This document shows, piece by piece, positions 27,901 through 36,518 of a DNA stretch of 64,000 nt. Source of the DNA: Nocardia amamiensis NBRC 102102 (GTDB lineage: Bacteria; Actinomycetota; Actinomycetes; Mycobacteriales; Mycobacteriaceae); NCBI RefSeq assembly GCF_001612745.1, contig NZ_BDBA01000016.1, forward strand, positions 44,385 through 108,384, read 5' to 3'. Each line of letters opens with the position of its first letter. Within the stretch, counting starts at the first letter, position 1. Both the position numbers and the translations under genes were made by a program. The notes beneath the pieces are model-generated. The model was given only the letters and a program-made list of their open reading frames with translations, did not search any database and was not told where the DNA came from.

Positions 27901-28428
27901 CGACTGCGGCGGTTGCGCCAGGATGCGCTGCCCGCCGGCCTCGCCGAAGGCGGCCCGCAGCTGGTCGTGCCGCGAGACCACCTGTGCGACAGCACGTTCC
28001 AGACGATCGGGATCGGCACCCGCGCCGTCGAACTCGACGTATAGGTGCGCCGCGACACCGCCGAGGGCCTGCCCGGACTGGCGTCCGACCCAGTAGGCGT
28101 GCTGCATGGTGGCCAGCGCGAATTCGTCGTCCTCGGTACCCGTGGTGTCCTCGGTGAGCGGCGCGGAGTCGGCTGGAGCCGGCGTGGGGCTGGCCGGGGC
28201 GGCGGGCTTACCACCGGACAGCAGCCCGGCCCACGCCTCGATCGTCGGTTCCAGCGCCAGTTGCGAACTCTGCACCCGGTAACCCTGGCGACGCCATGTG
28301 CCGGACAGCTTCATCAGCAGCATGGAGTGCAGGCCCAGGCGGACCAGATCGTCACTGTCGCCAATGGACTCACCGGGAACACCCAGTAAGGCCGCGACAT
28401 CAGCACGTAGCTGGTCTTTCGAAATCAC
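24943..28428 (-). CDS. NRPS, ArCP-Cy-A-PCP (MbtB/HMWP2-like without thioesterase)
   Basis: 1161 residues. Domain order: aryl-carrier-type domain (1-75, Ser near 35 in GLHS instead of the usual GLDS, followed by WRRQGYR); heterocyclisation domain (about 100-540, motif DMLAADAMS near 231, catalytic residues intact); adenylation domain (about 555-1030, FTSGSTGEPKG near 695, TTETAIHST, YRTGDLARY, RGYRVELGE); PCP (Ser near 1088 in GANSI). The Cy domain predicts an oxazoline or thiazoline. A hand-aligned pocket code (about D-L-F-A-I-G-L-I-H-K) looks nearer Thr/Ser than Cys, weak evidence. There is no thioesterase, so release needs another protein. An iron box lies just upstream. The acyl starter is probably salicylate, by analogy with MbtB. 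Confidence 0.9.
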   Translation of the reverse strand: MISKDQLRADVAALLGVPGESIGDSDDLVRLGLHSMLLMKLSGTWRRQGYRVQSSQLALEPTIEAWAGLLSGGKPAAPASPTPAPADSAPLTEDTTGTEDDEFALATMQHAYWVGRQSGQALGGVAAHLYVEFDGAGADPDRLERAVAQVVSRHDQLRAAFGEAGGQRILAQPPQSVYRVVDLRDDADADAELERMRDRMSHQLLDVAAGRVVEFVLTLLPGGKHRLHLDVDMLAADAMSYRRILDDLAAAYESDAALAPVGYSFRQYLAERGDRIPADEHEAARHWWTEKLPSLPGTAELPTIPEARRADQSRSVRFHHWLEPEGKTRLYALAHGHGLTPAVTLAAVFSEVIARWSARQRFLLNLPLFNREPVHDEIDQVVGDFTNSVLVDVDARESESLLARARRLQRELHSCAANATYEGLDVLRDLGKLHGSAVTPSVVFTSGLGLGELFSERVTRLFGSPVWILSQGPQVDLDAQVAEVGGGLLVNWDTRRDALPEGVMESMFAEFRVLLDSLLAPEADWNAPLSIALPAEQLSARGAVETTSASIAPRSLHADFFERAVCQPERVAVVTSQGEELTYGAVAEQALSLAKALTTAGVNHGDTVAVIVHKGHQQVISVLGVLAAGAVYLPVGTDQPVARRDRILARGLVRAVITGAAVDVPKDIERIVFDESVSGPRAERAVVPAPDALAYVLFTSGSTGEPKGVEVSHRAAANTIDAIAEEFALHADDRTIGLSALEFDLSVFDMFSPLALGGAVVCIDADKMRDGASWAELIAAHRVSVLNCAPALIGMLLDSATAEQLRTLRVVITGGDRVDAGVAARIRAQVPGLRFAGLGGTTETAIHSTVYEVTDEFPAEWTAVPYGRPLSGVHCRVVNERGEDAPDWVTGELWIGGVSVADGYRGDPERTADWFVTANDIRWYRTGDLARYLPGGTIDFLGRADHQVKIRGYRVELGEVEAAAKTLPEVGEAVAAVVFGRLSLAAVGAESGQVVDTVAVAAALAELLPEYMVPDVLHFLEQVPLTSNGKIDRAAIRAVLERAAQGRAEVEYVAPETALEAAVAYIAAQVLDIERIGVTTDFFDAGANSILATTFVANVRGLLAVDGVGVTDVFGAKTVRGFAARLVEREQVPGQLTQVARILLEVAGIPDPSADLAAARV

Positions 28429-28460
28429 GTGACTCCTCAGATCAAAACCTATTAGCTAGG

Positions 28461-28479
28461 TTAGGCTTGCCTAGCCTAA
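28461..28479. promoter_or_regulatory. IdeR/DtxR iron box before the NRPS gene
   Basis: TTAGGCTTGCCTAGCCTAA matches 16 of 19 positions of TTAGGTTAGSCTAACCTAA. It lies 32 bases upstream of the NRPS start codon (28428), the right place to block transcription of the NRPS-to-ligase operon when iron is plentiful. Confidence 0.85.
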
Positions 28480-28537
28480 CACGACAGGGAATCTCGCTTC
28501 GGCATTACCCGGGCGGGCCCGTGCAGGTCCGCGATGT

Positions 28538-30001
28538 CTACGCGCCTGCCGCGGCACGGAGCGCACCGAATAGGTCCGAGAGCGGCAGGTCCAGCGCATC
28601 CGGCACGCGCGCGACGAGTTCGGCGACCACCTGCGCGGCGCGCTGGGCATACGTCTCGTCGAGGATGTCGGTCCGGTACTCGACCTCGAGGCGCACCTGC
28701 TCGTCCTCGCCGATCTCGAACGCCAGCGCCAGCGGATAGTGCACGACGCCCTTGAAGACGGTCTCGCAGGTCACGCGCGCGCAGCCGGGAATCGGGACGC
28801 CACGCAGCGGGGTGTTCTTCACCAGCGCCATCACCTCGGCCACCGGGAAACGTCTGCCGTCGCCGCGCAGTGCGGTGAGAATCGGGCCGTAGTCGACGGA
28901 GGAGAATTCCATCGACCCGTAGACCGTCGAGACCGCGTCGCGCAGCGCGTCCTTCGTGCTCGCCGCCGGATCGAAGGTGAAGCGCATGGGCACCACGTTG
29001 CCGCAATAGCCGACCTTGTCGGCCGCATCGCCCGGCTGCCGGTTGTCGGCGGGCACCAGCAGCACATAGTCGTCGGCGCCGGTCAGAGCGGCGATACTCA
29101 GCGCGGACAGGACGATGAGTACCGCATTCGGCGTCGCGCCGATCTCGCGGGCGACGCCGGCGAGCGCGGCGACATCGGCGGGATCGATCGGGCGGGTGAG
29201 ATAGGCCCCCGGCCCCTCCCCCATCACCGAGAACCAGCTCTCTTCGGGAGTGGTCTCGGGCAGCCTGCCGGACAGCGGATAGCGAAGACCCTCGGCCGCC
29301 CAGGTCCGTACCGCGTGCCGCACGGCCCGGTCCAGCGCGGCGACCGGACGTGTGGGCGCCTGCGGTGCGGACGGCGCAGCCGCCTCGGCCGAACCCGCAC
29401 GCGCCACCAGCTTACTGAGAATCGGGGGCAGCGCGGTCTCATCACCGGCCAGGTGGTGCAGTACCAGCACCATGGCGACACCGTTCTTGCCAGCGTAGGC
29501 GCGCGCGCGAATGGGCGGGTCCTGTCGTAGCCGGAACGACGCGGTCGACAGCGCCACGGCGGCGGCACGGACGGTCTGCTCGTGCGTGCGCCCCTCGGCG
29601 GCCTCCTCGGATTCGGGCATCGAGCCCCACTCCCAGACCTTGCCCGGGACGACCCAGCGACCGTCCCGGCGTTTCGGCTCGCGCCGCGCCACGCCATCGT
29701 CGCCAACGACGATGACCGAACCGAGCACCTCGGAGGCGTTGACCAGCCGCTCGTACGAGGCGACGACCTCGTCCAAGGTGTAGGAGTCGTCGAATTCCAG
29801 CAAGACGCCGTAGTTGTGCGAAATGGATTCCGGGTCCAGCTCGTAGATCTTCCACATCCGTCGTTCGGCGATGCCGAGGCCGCCGTCCGATCGTTCGGGC
29901 CACGCGGGCTCGGCGTCGGCCGCGCTCTGATCACCCGCGATGCCCGCGTCGGCGAGCCGCCGTCGCATGAGTTCCATTTGCGCGTCGGTCAGTACGTTCA
30001 T
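28538..30001 (-). CDS. Free-standing condensation-domain protein
   Basis: 487 residues. After an N-terminal helix (AQMELMRRRLADAGIAG) comes a condensation-type fold: LGIAERRMWKIYELDPESISHNYGV, the motif VLHHLAGDETALP (HHxxxDE, both histidines kept), VPADNRQPGDAADKVGYCGNVVPMRF and a C-terminal LALAFEIGEDEQVRLEVEYRTDILDE. It is more divergent than the protein at 23523 and may use a non-standard acceptor. It is the last gene of the minus-strand run that begins at 40495, and ends 59 bases before the iron box of the next operon. Likely role: amide formation during assembly. Confidence 0.8.
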   Translation of the reverse strand: MNVLTDAQMELMRRRLADAGIAGDQSAADAEPAWPERSDGGLGIAERRMWKIYELDPESISHNYGVLLEFDDSYTLDEVVASYERLVNASEVLGSVIVVGDDGVARREPKRRDGRWVVPGKVWEWGSMPESEEAAEGRTHEQTVRAAAVALSTASFRLRQDPPIRARAYAGKNGVAMVLVLHHLAGDETALPPILSKLVARAGSAEAAAPSAPQAPTRPVAALDRAVRHAVRTWAAEGLRYPLSGRLPETTPEESWFSVMGEGPGAYLTRPIDPADVAALAGVAREIGATPNAVLIVLSALSIAALTGADDYVLLVPADNRQPGDAADKVGYCGNVVPMRFTFDPAASTKDALRDAVSTVYGSMEFSSVDYGPILTALRGDGRRFPVAEVMALVKNTPLRGVPIPGCARVTCETVFKGVVHYPLALAFEIGEDEQVRLEVEYRTDILDETYAQRAAQVVAELVARVPDALDLPLSDLFGALRAAAGA

Positions 30002-30076
30002 GCTTCTCCTAGCCGTGGAGTGCGGGGCCGGCCGTACCGGTCGTCGGCACCGGGAAGTGCCGGCGGCACAGCGGAA

Positions 30077-30559
30077 TCAGTAGTCGAACTGCGGGTCGCC
30101 CGCGCAGTCGACGTTCTGGCAGAACGCCTTCCAGTCGAACTTCCACAGACCGCCGTCGCGCACCAGGTAATAAGTCGCCGATGTTGCCGGGAATCCGGCG
30201 ATGAGCCCCTCACCACGGACGGTGAGCCGGTTACCGTTGATCTGCACCGGACCGACCGCACGGCCCTGAATAGTGAAGAAATCTAAGGTCTGACTGAACG
30301 ACATGGCCTGCTTGACGACGGAGCGCACCTTGTCGCCGCCGTAGCTGACCTCGACCTTCTGATCGATGGAGATATTCGGGTTGTAGAACGCCGCGTACAA
30401 CCGCTCCAGCTTCTCCAGCGAGGGGACCTCATCACGGACGTAGAGGTCCGCGGCGGTGGCGTCGCGAATCGAGATGTCCGCGGCGGCCGGGTGGGCCAGG
30501 CCGAAGCCGAGCAGAGCGGCGAGTACCGAGACGACAGCGACCTTGATGAGTTTTGTCAT
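30077..30559 (-). CDS. Secreted MTB12-like low-molecular-weight antigen protein
   Basis: 160 residues from ATG 30557-30559, chosen because GGAGG lies 5 bases upstream. A classical Sec signal (about residues 1-27, LIKVAVVSVLAALLGFGLAHPAAA) leads to a small domain with LERLYAAFYNPNISIDQKVEVSYGG, MSFSQTLDFFTIQGRAVGPVQING and LVRDGGLWKFDWKAFC, the pattern of the C-terminal MTB12 (CFP-2) domain. Two cysteines near the end (FCQNVDCAGD) may form a disulfide. Function unknown. Its place among siderophore genes suggests a secreted or cell-envelope partner in siderophore handling. Confidence 0.7.
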   Translation of the reverse strand: MTKLIKVAVVSVLAALLGFGLAHPAAADISIRDATAADLYVRDEVPSLEKLERLYAAFYNPNISIDQKVEVSYGGDKVRSVVKQAMSFSQTLDFFTIQGRAVGPVQINGNRLTVRGEGLIAGFPATSATYYLVRDGGLWKFDWKAFCQNVDCAGDPQFDY

Positions 30560-30712
30560 GACAACCTCCATTGACTTACCGAAATCCATTGCCGGGCAAA
30601 CTTGTTTCCGACGCGCGCCCAGCAGTACGCGCCCGGGGGAAACGGCGATGCAGATGTCACCGTGGCGGCAACATCGGCATCCGCATTCGAGCGTGGGATT
30701 CGCAGCAGGTGA

Positions 30713-30964
30713 TTACCGCGCGACGCTGCCCGCCTTCGAGCGGATGAGGTCTTCCAGATCGCCCACCGAGGCGGCCTCCGACATCTCCCGCTCGGTCAGC
30801 TGCACGCCGAGCCGCTCCTCGATGGCGACGACGCCGATGGCGAAGGCTACCGAGTCGAGACCCAGATCCTCGACCAGCAGCGAGGACCGGCTGACGTCGG
30901 CGAGCGGGAGGTCGAGATCTTCTTCCAGAATGCTGTTGAGCGTGTCACGGATGTGGTCGGACAT
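30713..30964 (-). CDS. Acyl carrier protein (MbtL-like)
   Basis: 83 residues from ATG 30962-30964, with GAGGAG upstream. It has the acidic four-helix profile of an ACP and the phosphopantetheine site DLGLDSVAFAI (Ser about 38). It most likely carries the fatty acyl chain activated by the ligase at 19350-20990 and oxidised by the dehydrogenase at 22375-23526, as MbtL does with MbtM and MbtN. It lies between the N-hydroxylase and MTB12-like genes. A phosphopantetheinyl transferase is not in the window. Confidence 0.88.
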   Translation of the reverse strand: MSDHIRDTLNSILEEDLDLPLADVSRSSLLVEDLGLDSVAFAIGVVAIEERLGVQLTEREMSEAASVGDLEDLIRSKAGSVAR

Positions 30965-31077
30965 CAGGTACTCCTCAGAGACGAAACGATTAGTTCTGCC
31001 GGCATGGCCTCGGAAAGCGCACAACCCGGGTGCGTGGTCATCGGCGTGCGGGCGCGTGGTCCGGGAACCGGTGGACC

Positions 31078-32409
31078 TCAGCGCCGGTGGGTGTCCTCTT
31101 CGAACACCTCCTCGTCCGTTACACCGAAGCTGGTGAACGCGGTATTGCGCTGCAGGCGGTACACCTCACGGCCGAGCACGGAGTTGAGGATCTTCGCATT
31201 GCGGACCGCGCCGATGTCCAGGTTGGGAGCAGAGACACCGACGGCATGCGCCTCGGCATTGGCCACGAAGATTCGGCCGGACAACGCCTCATCAGCGGCC
31301 ACGGCGTGGTTGGACTCGATAACCAGGCGGTCGCGGGAATCGCGCCTCAGCCGGTCGGCGACCTGGGCGAGAAAATCGGTCTTGCGCTGTGTGTACCCGG
31401 TGGCCGCGATGACGAGGTCCGCGGTGTGCGCCAGCGATGATCCGGTGTCCAGATGCCGTCCGCGGATGCGCAACCGGCCATCGGCCAGCGTGTCGAGGCC
31501 CTCGACCGCGACACCGTTGCGCAACTGCACTTGCGGCAGCTTCTCCAGCAGCCGGCGACGGTAGAGCAGATCGTGCAGGCGTGCCAGGGTCTCGCTGGAG
31601 ATACCCTTGTGGAACTGCCAGTGTCCCGCGCGCACCTGATCGCGAGTCTCCTCCGGCAGGCTGTGGAAATAATCCATGTAGGCCGGGGTGGTCATTTCCA
31701 GCGACAGCTTGGTGAAGTCGAGCGGAGCGAACCACGGAGTGCGGGTCCACCACTGCACCGCAGGACCGCCCCGCAGGTTGGCCTCGAGCAGATCGATGAC
31801 GATCTCGGCGCCGGACTGGCCGGAGCCGATCACGGTGACCGAATCAGCCTGGTGCGCCGCATTCTGATGGAACAGGTACTGCGAGCTGTGCACCAACGCG
31901 GGTGAGGCGGTCGAGAGTTCGCGAGGGATCGCTGGTTCTGTGCCGACACCCACCACCACGTGGCTGGCGTGGATCACCGAGGCGTTGTCGTGACCGGTCA
32001 CCGACACCTCGAAGTGCTGCGCCTGCTCGTCCCAGCGCACCGCCTCGACCGTTGTGGAGAACCGCAGCGACGAGAGCTTGCCGACCGCCCACAGCAAGTA
32101 CGCCTCGTACTCGCGCCTGGTCGGGAAGAAGTCCTCGCGCACCAGGAACGGGTACAGCCGGTCGACGTCGGCCAGGTAGGCGAGGAACGACATCGGATGC
32201 GTCGGATCGACCAGGCTGACCAGATCGGACAGGAAACTGACCTGGAGCTTGGCCTCCTCGAACATGAGGCCGGGATGCCAGCGGAACTCCTCGACGGAGT
32301 CGACCACCAGCACCTCGACATCGTCGACCGTCGAGGCCATGGCCGCCAGGCCGATATTGAACGGACCACATCCGATCGCGAGGATGTCGACCTTCTGGAC
32401 TTCACTCAT
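31078..32409 (-). CDS. L-lysine/ornithine/diamine N6-hydroxylase family monooxygenase
   Basis: 443 residues. The FAD site GCGPFNIGLA at the N terminus, the LQVSFLSDLVSLVDPTHPMSFLAYL block, the NADPH site VIGSGQSGAEIV and the ATGYT motif define the IucD/SidA/MbtG family. These flavoproteins N-hydroxylate an amine side chain for hydroxamate formation. Because the gene overlaps the PLP decarboxylase gene by 8 bases and an IucA/IucC gene lies in the same run, a free diamine such as cadaverine is a likely substrate (compare DesB), although lysine cannot be excluded. Confidence 0.92.
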   Translation of the reverse strand: MSEVQKVDILAIGCGPFNIGLAAMASTVDDVEVLVVDSVEEFRWHPGLMFEEAKLQVSFLSDLVSLVDPTHPMSFLAYLADVDRLYPFLVREDFFPTRREYEAYLLWAVGKLSSLRFSTTVEAVRWDEQAQHFEVSVTGHDNASVIHASHVVVGVGTEPAIPRELSTASPALVHSSQYLFHQNAAHQADSVTVIGSGQSGAEIVIDLLEANLRGGPAVQWWTRTPWFAPLDFTKLSLEMTTPAYMDYFHSLPEETRDQVRAGHWQFHKGISSETLARLHDLLYRRRLLEKLPQVQLRNGVAVEGLDTLADGRLRIRGRHLDTGSSLAHTADLVIAATGYTQRKTDFLAQVADRLRRDSRDRLVIESNHAVAADEALSGRIFVANAEAHAVGVSAPNLDIGAVRNAKILNSVLGREVYRLQRNTAFTSFGVTDEEVFEEDTHRR

Positions 32410-33958
32410 GGATCTTCACCATCTCGTCGCGATCGCTGCGCAAGCCTTCCGACTCCACTTCCAGGCCCATGCGCAGGAGTTCGTCGAACAACGAATCGAT
32501 GTCCTGCTCGGTCGATTCGGGATTGAGCAGAGTGAGTTTCAGGCAGGTGCGCGGCGCACCCTCGCCGTGCACCCGCACCTGGGTGCGCCCGATCAGCGCC
32601 TTGCCGGAGCTGATCAGGCGGCGCCGCAGTTCGCCGTTCACCTGGTCCAGATCCAGATCCTCGCAGCGGTAGCGGAACACCACCGTGGTCAGGGTTACCG
32701 GCGCCACCAGCTCGAGCTGGAGCTCGGTGCCGATCCGGCGCTCGGCGAAGCGGGCCAGCTCATGACAGGTGTCGAGCATCTCGCCCAACCCATCGCGGCC
32801 GTAGGCCAGAAAGGTCGCGGCCACCTTGAGCACATCCGGACGGCGGGTGGTCTGGAGGGTCTGGCCGAGCAGACCGCCGAAACCGGCTTCCACGTCGTCG
32901 TCGGGGTTGAGGTAGGCGACCGAGCGATTCAGCGAGGCGAAGCGCTCCTGATTCGCGAGCAGCAGCACGCTGGCGGCGGCCGGTTGCCAGCCGACCTTAT
33001 GCAGATCCAGCGTCACCGAATCGGCGCGTTCGATACCGGTGAGCAGGCCGGACAACCTGTCGGAGAACAGCGATCCGAAGCCGTAGGCCGCGTCGACGTG
33101 GAACCACACATTGTGCCGGGCAGTGATCTCGGCGATTTCGGGCAGCGGGTCGATCGAGCCGAAGTCGGTGGTGCCCGCGGTGGCGACGACCGCGACCGGA
33201 GTGTGGGTCTCGGCGAGTTCGGTCAGCAGCTGATCGAGGGCTTCCGGGATCATCCGGTGCTCGGAGTCGACCGGCACCGGGCTCGTCGCCGCTTCACCGA
33301 GACCCAGCGTGGCGCACGCGCGGTGGATCGAGAAGTGCGCCACCCGCGAGCACAGCACCACCGGACGGGGCAGCACGCTCACACCGTTCTGCCGGATATC
33401 GAAGCCGAGCTGCGCCGCACCGTAGTCACGAGCGATCAGCAGCGCCAGCAGGTTGGAGTAGGACCCGCCGGGACCGAAGACACCACCGGCGGTCTCGGGA
33501 AGGCCGACCAGACGGGCCAGCGCGCTGACGGTCCACTTCTCGATGGCCAGCGTGGCCGGGCCGGAGTCGTAGGTGTCCAGCGAGGCATTGGTGGCGCTGG
33601 CCAGCGCGTCGGCGACCACCGCGACGGTCAGCGGCGGAGGCTGTAGGTGTGCCGCGCACAGCTTGTGGGTCAGGTCCAGGCCGTAGGCGGCGATCAGATC
33701 GGCCAGCTGCGCCAATGCGGCCGATTCGCCCACCCCGGTATCCGGAATGCGCTCGGGCCCCAGCGCTTCCGCGACGACGTCGAGCACCTCGGCAGGATCA
33801 CCGGATGGCAGCGGCGACCGATGGTGACGGCTCTCCTCGACCGCCGCGGCCAGCTGCGCGAGTCCGCCACCTGCGGCAGCCCAACCGTCGCCCGGACCGG
33901 CGAACTTGGATGACCTCCCCCAAGGGAAAGTGGATTCATGTGACACTGAAAGCCCCAC
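32402..33958 (-). CDS. PLP-dependent amino acid decarboxylase, DesA/group II type
   Basis: About 518 residues, GTG start at 33956-33958 (another GTG four codons on). Group II decarboxylase features: FGPGGSYSNLLALLIAR, VVATAGTTDFGSIDPL, WFHVDAAYGFGSLF and the Schiff-base lysine in SVTLDLHKVGWQP. Relatives decarboxylate lysine, diaminobutyrate, glutamate or aromatic amino acids. The coupled N-hydroxylase downstream argues for lysine to cadaverine, the first step of ferrioxamine-type hydroxamates. The 184-base gap upstream is the largest within this half of the locus and could hold a promoter, but no iron box was found there. Confidence 0.88.
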   Translation of the reverse strand: MGLSVSHESTFPWGRSSKFAGPGDGWAAAGGGLAQLAAAVEESRHHRSPLPSGDPAEVLDVVAEALGPERIPDTGVGESAALAQLADLIAAYGLDLTHKLCAAHLQPPPLTVAVVADALASATNASLDTYDSGPATLAIEKWTVSALARLVGLPETAGGVFGPGGSYSNLLALLIARDYGAAQLGFDIRQNGVSVLPRPVVLCSRVAHFSIHRACATLGLGEAATSPVPVDSEHRMIPEALDQLLTELAETHTPVAVVATAGTTDFGSIDPLPEIAEITARHNVWFHVDAAYGFGSLFSDRLSGLLTGIERADSVTLDLHKVGWQPAAASVLLLANQERFASLNRSVAYLNPDDDVEAGFGGLLGQTLQTTRRPDVLKVAATFLAYGRDGLGEMLDTCHELARFAERRIGTELQLELVAPVTLTTVVFRYRCEDLDLDQVNGELRRRLISSGKALIGRTQVRVHGEGAPRTCLKLTLLNPESTEQDIDSLFDELLRMGLEVESEGLRSDRDEMVKIHE

Positions 33959-34142
33959 TACGTTGAATGACGTTGAGAACGAACTTGTTTCGGCCGAGAT
34001 GGTCGGCGCGCGCGAGCCTCGTCGCAGCGACCCGCACCATCACCTCGCGGTGGCTACCCCGGCCGTAGCGGCACCGCCGCCGCCCGCGCGCCCGAGCGGA
34101 CCCGCCGTCGCGCATGTTCCGGCCGGGCGTAGGTCGAGACGG

Positions 34143-36518
34143 TCATGCTCCTCCCGGCGTCGGGTCGTCCGTGGCTCCCGGTGGATCCGTCCGCGCGAGC
34201 CGGTAGGCCGCGGTACCGGAATCAGCGTCGGAGGTCGCGGCCCGGTCGAAGACCACACGTCGGTGAGCGGATGCCCGCACGCTCACCCAGTCACTGCGAA
34301 TGGGAATGAGTTCCCCGCGCGCCCAGTACGGCGCCTGATCCTCGAAGTTCGGCGAGCGCGGATCACCGCTGACACCCAGCGGCACGATCCAGCGGCCGGC
34401 GTCGCGGTCGGCCAGATCCCAGACGTATCGCGCCGCCGAGCCCAGGCTGCACGCATGGGAGAACCCGACCGCGCTCGCATTGGCGAAAACGCATTCGGAA
34501 TCACCGCCCAACGGCAACCGGCTCGGCCGCACGCGGGCCGACATCTCGGGATGCTTCGGCGACATCCCGGCCAGATCCATGCCGTGCAGCGGGTGCAGCA
34601 CGTGCACGCTGCCCCAGGTCGGAACGGCCTCCAGCTCGGCCAGATGCGCGGCGACCGCCTCGACCGACTCGGCGAGCAGCCGGTTGACGTCCACGCCGAC
34701 ACCGGATGCGCCGCGCAGCACCGAGTCCAGGGCCGCCGCGAGCCGCGTCTCCACCACGAACCACGGGTTGAGCACCGGCGAGAACAGATGTGGCTCGGCC
34801 AGTCCGGCAAGGGATTCGTGGCGGGCGATGGCGCGGACCAGGCGGGTGCGCACTTCCGCGAACACGTAGGCGTCGGTGCTGTCGGCCCGCATGGCACCGT
34901 CCCAGGTGAGCAGCCTGCGACGCACCTCGTCACCGGCCGGGGTCAATGCGGTCAGCGCCGGTAGCATGCCGCGGATGACGTCGGCTTGTTCATTGGCGAC
35001 ATCGCCGTGGATGCGTTCGCAGCCATCCACGGAGACCGCCGGATCAGCGGCGAGCAGCTCACCGATCCGCGCCCCGCGCGCCGATGCCGCGCATTCGGTG
35101 GTGACCGGTTGCAGCGGAAGCGAATCCGAGATGCGCTGGTTGGCGATCACCGAATAGTCGGACACGCCCGCGTCGAAGCTGTCGTCGGTCACCGACGGCG
35201 TGACGAAGCCGCGCCACTGATACCGCTCGTCCCAGCCGGGAACCGGCAGCCAGTAGTTCTCGTGCGCGCGCACCGGAATCTTGCCGACCACATGGTGGGT
35301 TACCCGCCCGCTGGTGTCGGCGATGACAATCCGGTTGACCGGCTCCACCCACTCCCGCATGGCCTGCTCGACATCGCCGACGGTCTTGGCGAACAGCACG
35401 TCCAGCGCGGCGTCGAAGGTGACCTCAGGGTCGTTCAGCATCGGGCTGCGCAGGCTCAGCGCGAAGGACTCATCCGGCTCGCCGAACAGCACCGGTCCGT
35501 TGCCGGTGGTGATGATCTCGAGTTCGACCGGGTCGCCGTCGCGCACCAGGATCTGCTCACGCCGGATATCGGCCGCGCGAACACCGTCGGCCGATTCGGC
35601 GTGCACCTGGGTGCCCGATCGGCTGAGCCGCTCCAGGTAGAGGTCCTGATAGTCAGCCATGGCATTGGTGATCCCCCACGCCACCGTGCCGGAATGGCAG
35701 AAGTGCGGAACTCCGGGAACACCGGCGAAGGAGAAGCCGACGACGTCGAACTCCGGACAGGCGAGGTGGAACTGCTGGTAGATTCCGGGCAGTTCCAAGA
35801 AGCGATGCGGATCGCCCGCGATCAGCGGCGCACCGGTCGCGGTGCGCGTCGCGGCGACACCCCACGCATTGCTCCCGGACAGGGGTTCACCGAACGATTC
35901 GCGCGGTGCCTCGGTCCCCGGCGCGGCATTCTCGGTGAACTGGGCGAGCAGGTCGGTGACGAATGCCTCGTCGGGGTAGTCGGGCACGGTCTCCGAGGTG
36001 GCGTCGACGCCCTCGCAGTCGAACAGCGACAGTGCGCTGGCGCCGAGCCCGCGGACCGCGTGCACACGCCACAGCTTCGTGGTGAAGCGCCCAAAAAGAA
36101 TGTGGTGCAACAGGAAAGCCGAGATCGGGGTCCACGGCTGCCACGGTGTCGGCCGATGGCCTAGTTCGGTCAGCTCGATAGCGTCCGCGGTGTCGACTGT
36201 GGCGTTGACACCGTCGACGTAGGCGCGGATCAGCCGCTGCGAACGCTCCGACGACGCTTCATAGATCCGGTGGGCGGCACGGTCGAGCTGGGCGCGACGG
36301 GCGAATTCGTCCCAACCGATGCCGTCCAGCCCGAAGACCTCAGCGCTGCGACCCTCGGCACGCAGGCGGATGAACTCGAGCTGCCAGGCCCGGTCGACCC
36401 CGCACGCATAACCCTGGCCGAAGAGCGCGCCCTCGGCCGAATCCGCGACGATATGCGGGATGCCCTCGGCGTCCCGGATGATCTCCAGGTCCGCCGTCAC
36501 GGCGTTGCCGGTCGTCAT
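34143..36518 (-). CDS. Penicillin-acylase-family Ntn hydrolase without signal peptide
   Basis: 791 residues. [36 protein letters not shown] opens the alpha chain. [24 protein letters not shown] contains the autocatalytic Gly-Ser cleavage site, so Ser near residue 214 becomes the N-terminal nucleophile of the beta chain. Later QRISDSL and [13 protein letters not shown] segments fit the family. Unlike secreted acylases (penicillin acylase, PvdQ) it begins directly with the alpha chain and has no signal sequence, which suggests a cytoplasmic role. It overlaps the NIS synthetase gene by 4 bases. It might remove or transfer an acyl group during siderophore assembly. Confidence 0.88.
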   Translation of the reverse strand: MTTGNAVTADLEIIRDAEGIPHIVADSAEGALFGQGYACGVDRAWQLEFIRLRAEGRSAEVFGLDGIGWDEFARRAQLDRAAHRIYEASSERSQRLIRAYVDGVNATVDTADAIELTELGHRPTPWQPWTPISAFLLHHILFGRFTTKLWRVHAVRGLGASALSLFDCEGVDATSETVPDYPDEAFVTDLLAQFTENAAPGTEAPRESFGEPLSGSNAWGVAATRTATGAPLIAGDPHRFLELPGIYQQFHLACPEFDVVGFSFAGVPGVPHFCHSGTVAWGITNAMADYQDLYLERLSRSGTQVHAESADGVRAADIRREQILVRDGDPVELEIITTGNGPVLFGEPDESFALSLRSPMLNDPEVTFDAALDVLFAKTVGDVEQAMREWVEPVNRIVIADTSGRVTHHVVGKIPVRAHENYWLPVPGWDERYQWRGFVTPSVTDDSFDAGVSDYSVIANQRISDSLPLQPVTTECAASARGARIGELLAADPAVSVDGCERIHGDVANEQADVIRGMLPALTALTPAGDEVRRRLLTWDGAMRADSTDAYVFAEVRTRLVRAIARHESLAGLAEPHLFSPVLNPWFVVETRLAAALDSVLRGASGVGVDVNRLLAESVEAVAAHLAELEAVPTWGSVHVLHPLHGMDLAGMSPKHPEMSARVRPSRLPLGGDSECVFANASAVGFSHACSLGSAARYVWDLADRDAGRWIVPLGVSGDPRSPNFEDQAPYWARGELIPIRSDWVSVRASAHRRVVFDRAATSDADSGTAAYRLARTDPPGATDDPTPGGA

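Noticed and set aside
22375..28428. PKS module or thioesterase expected for a mycobactin-type line
   Set aside because: No ketosynthase or GxSxG thioesterase motif was seen in any of these proteins, so none is claimed.
33959..34142. Iron box upstream of the decarboxylase gene
   Set aside because: The 184-base gap was scanned for TTAGG/CCTAA arms and nothing close to the consensus was found.
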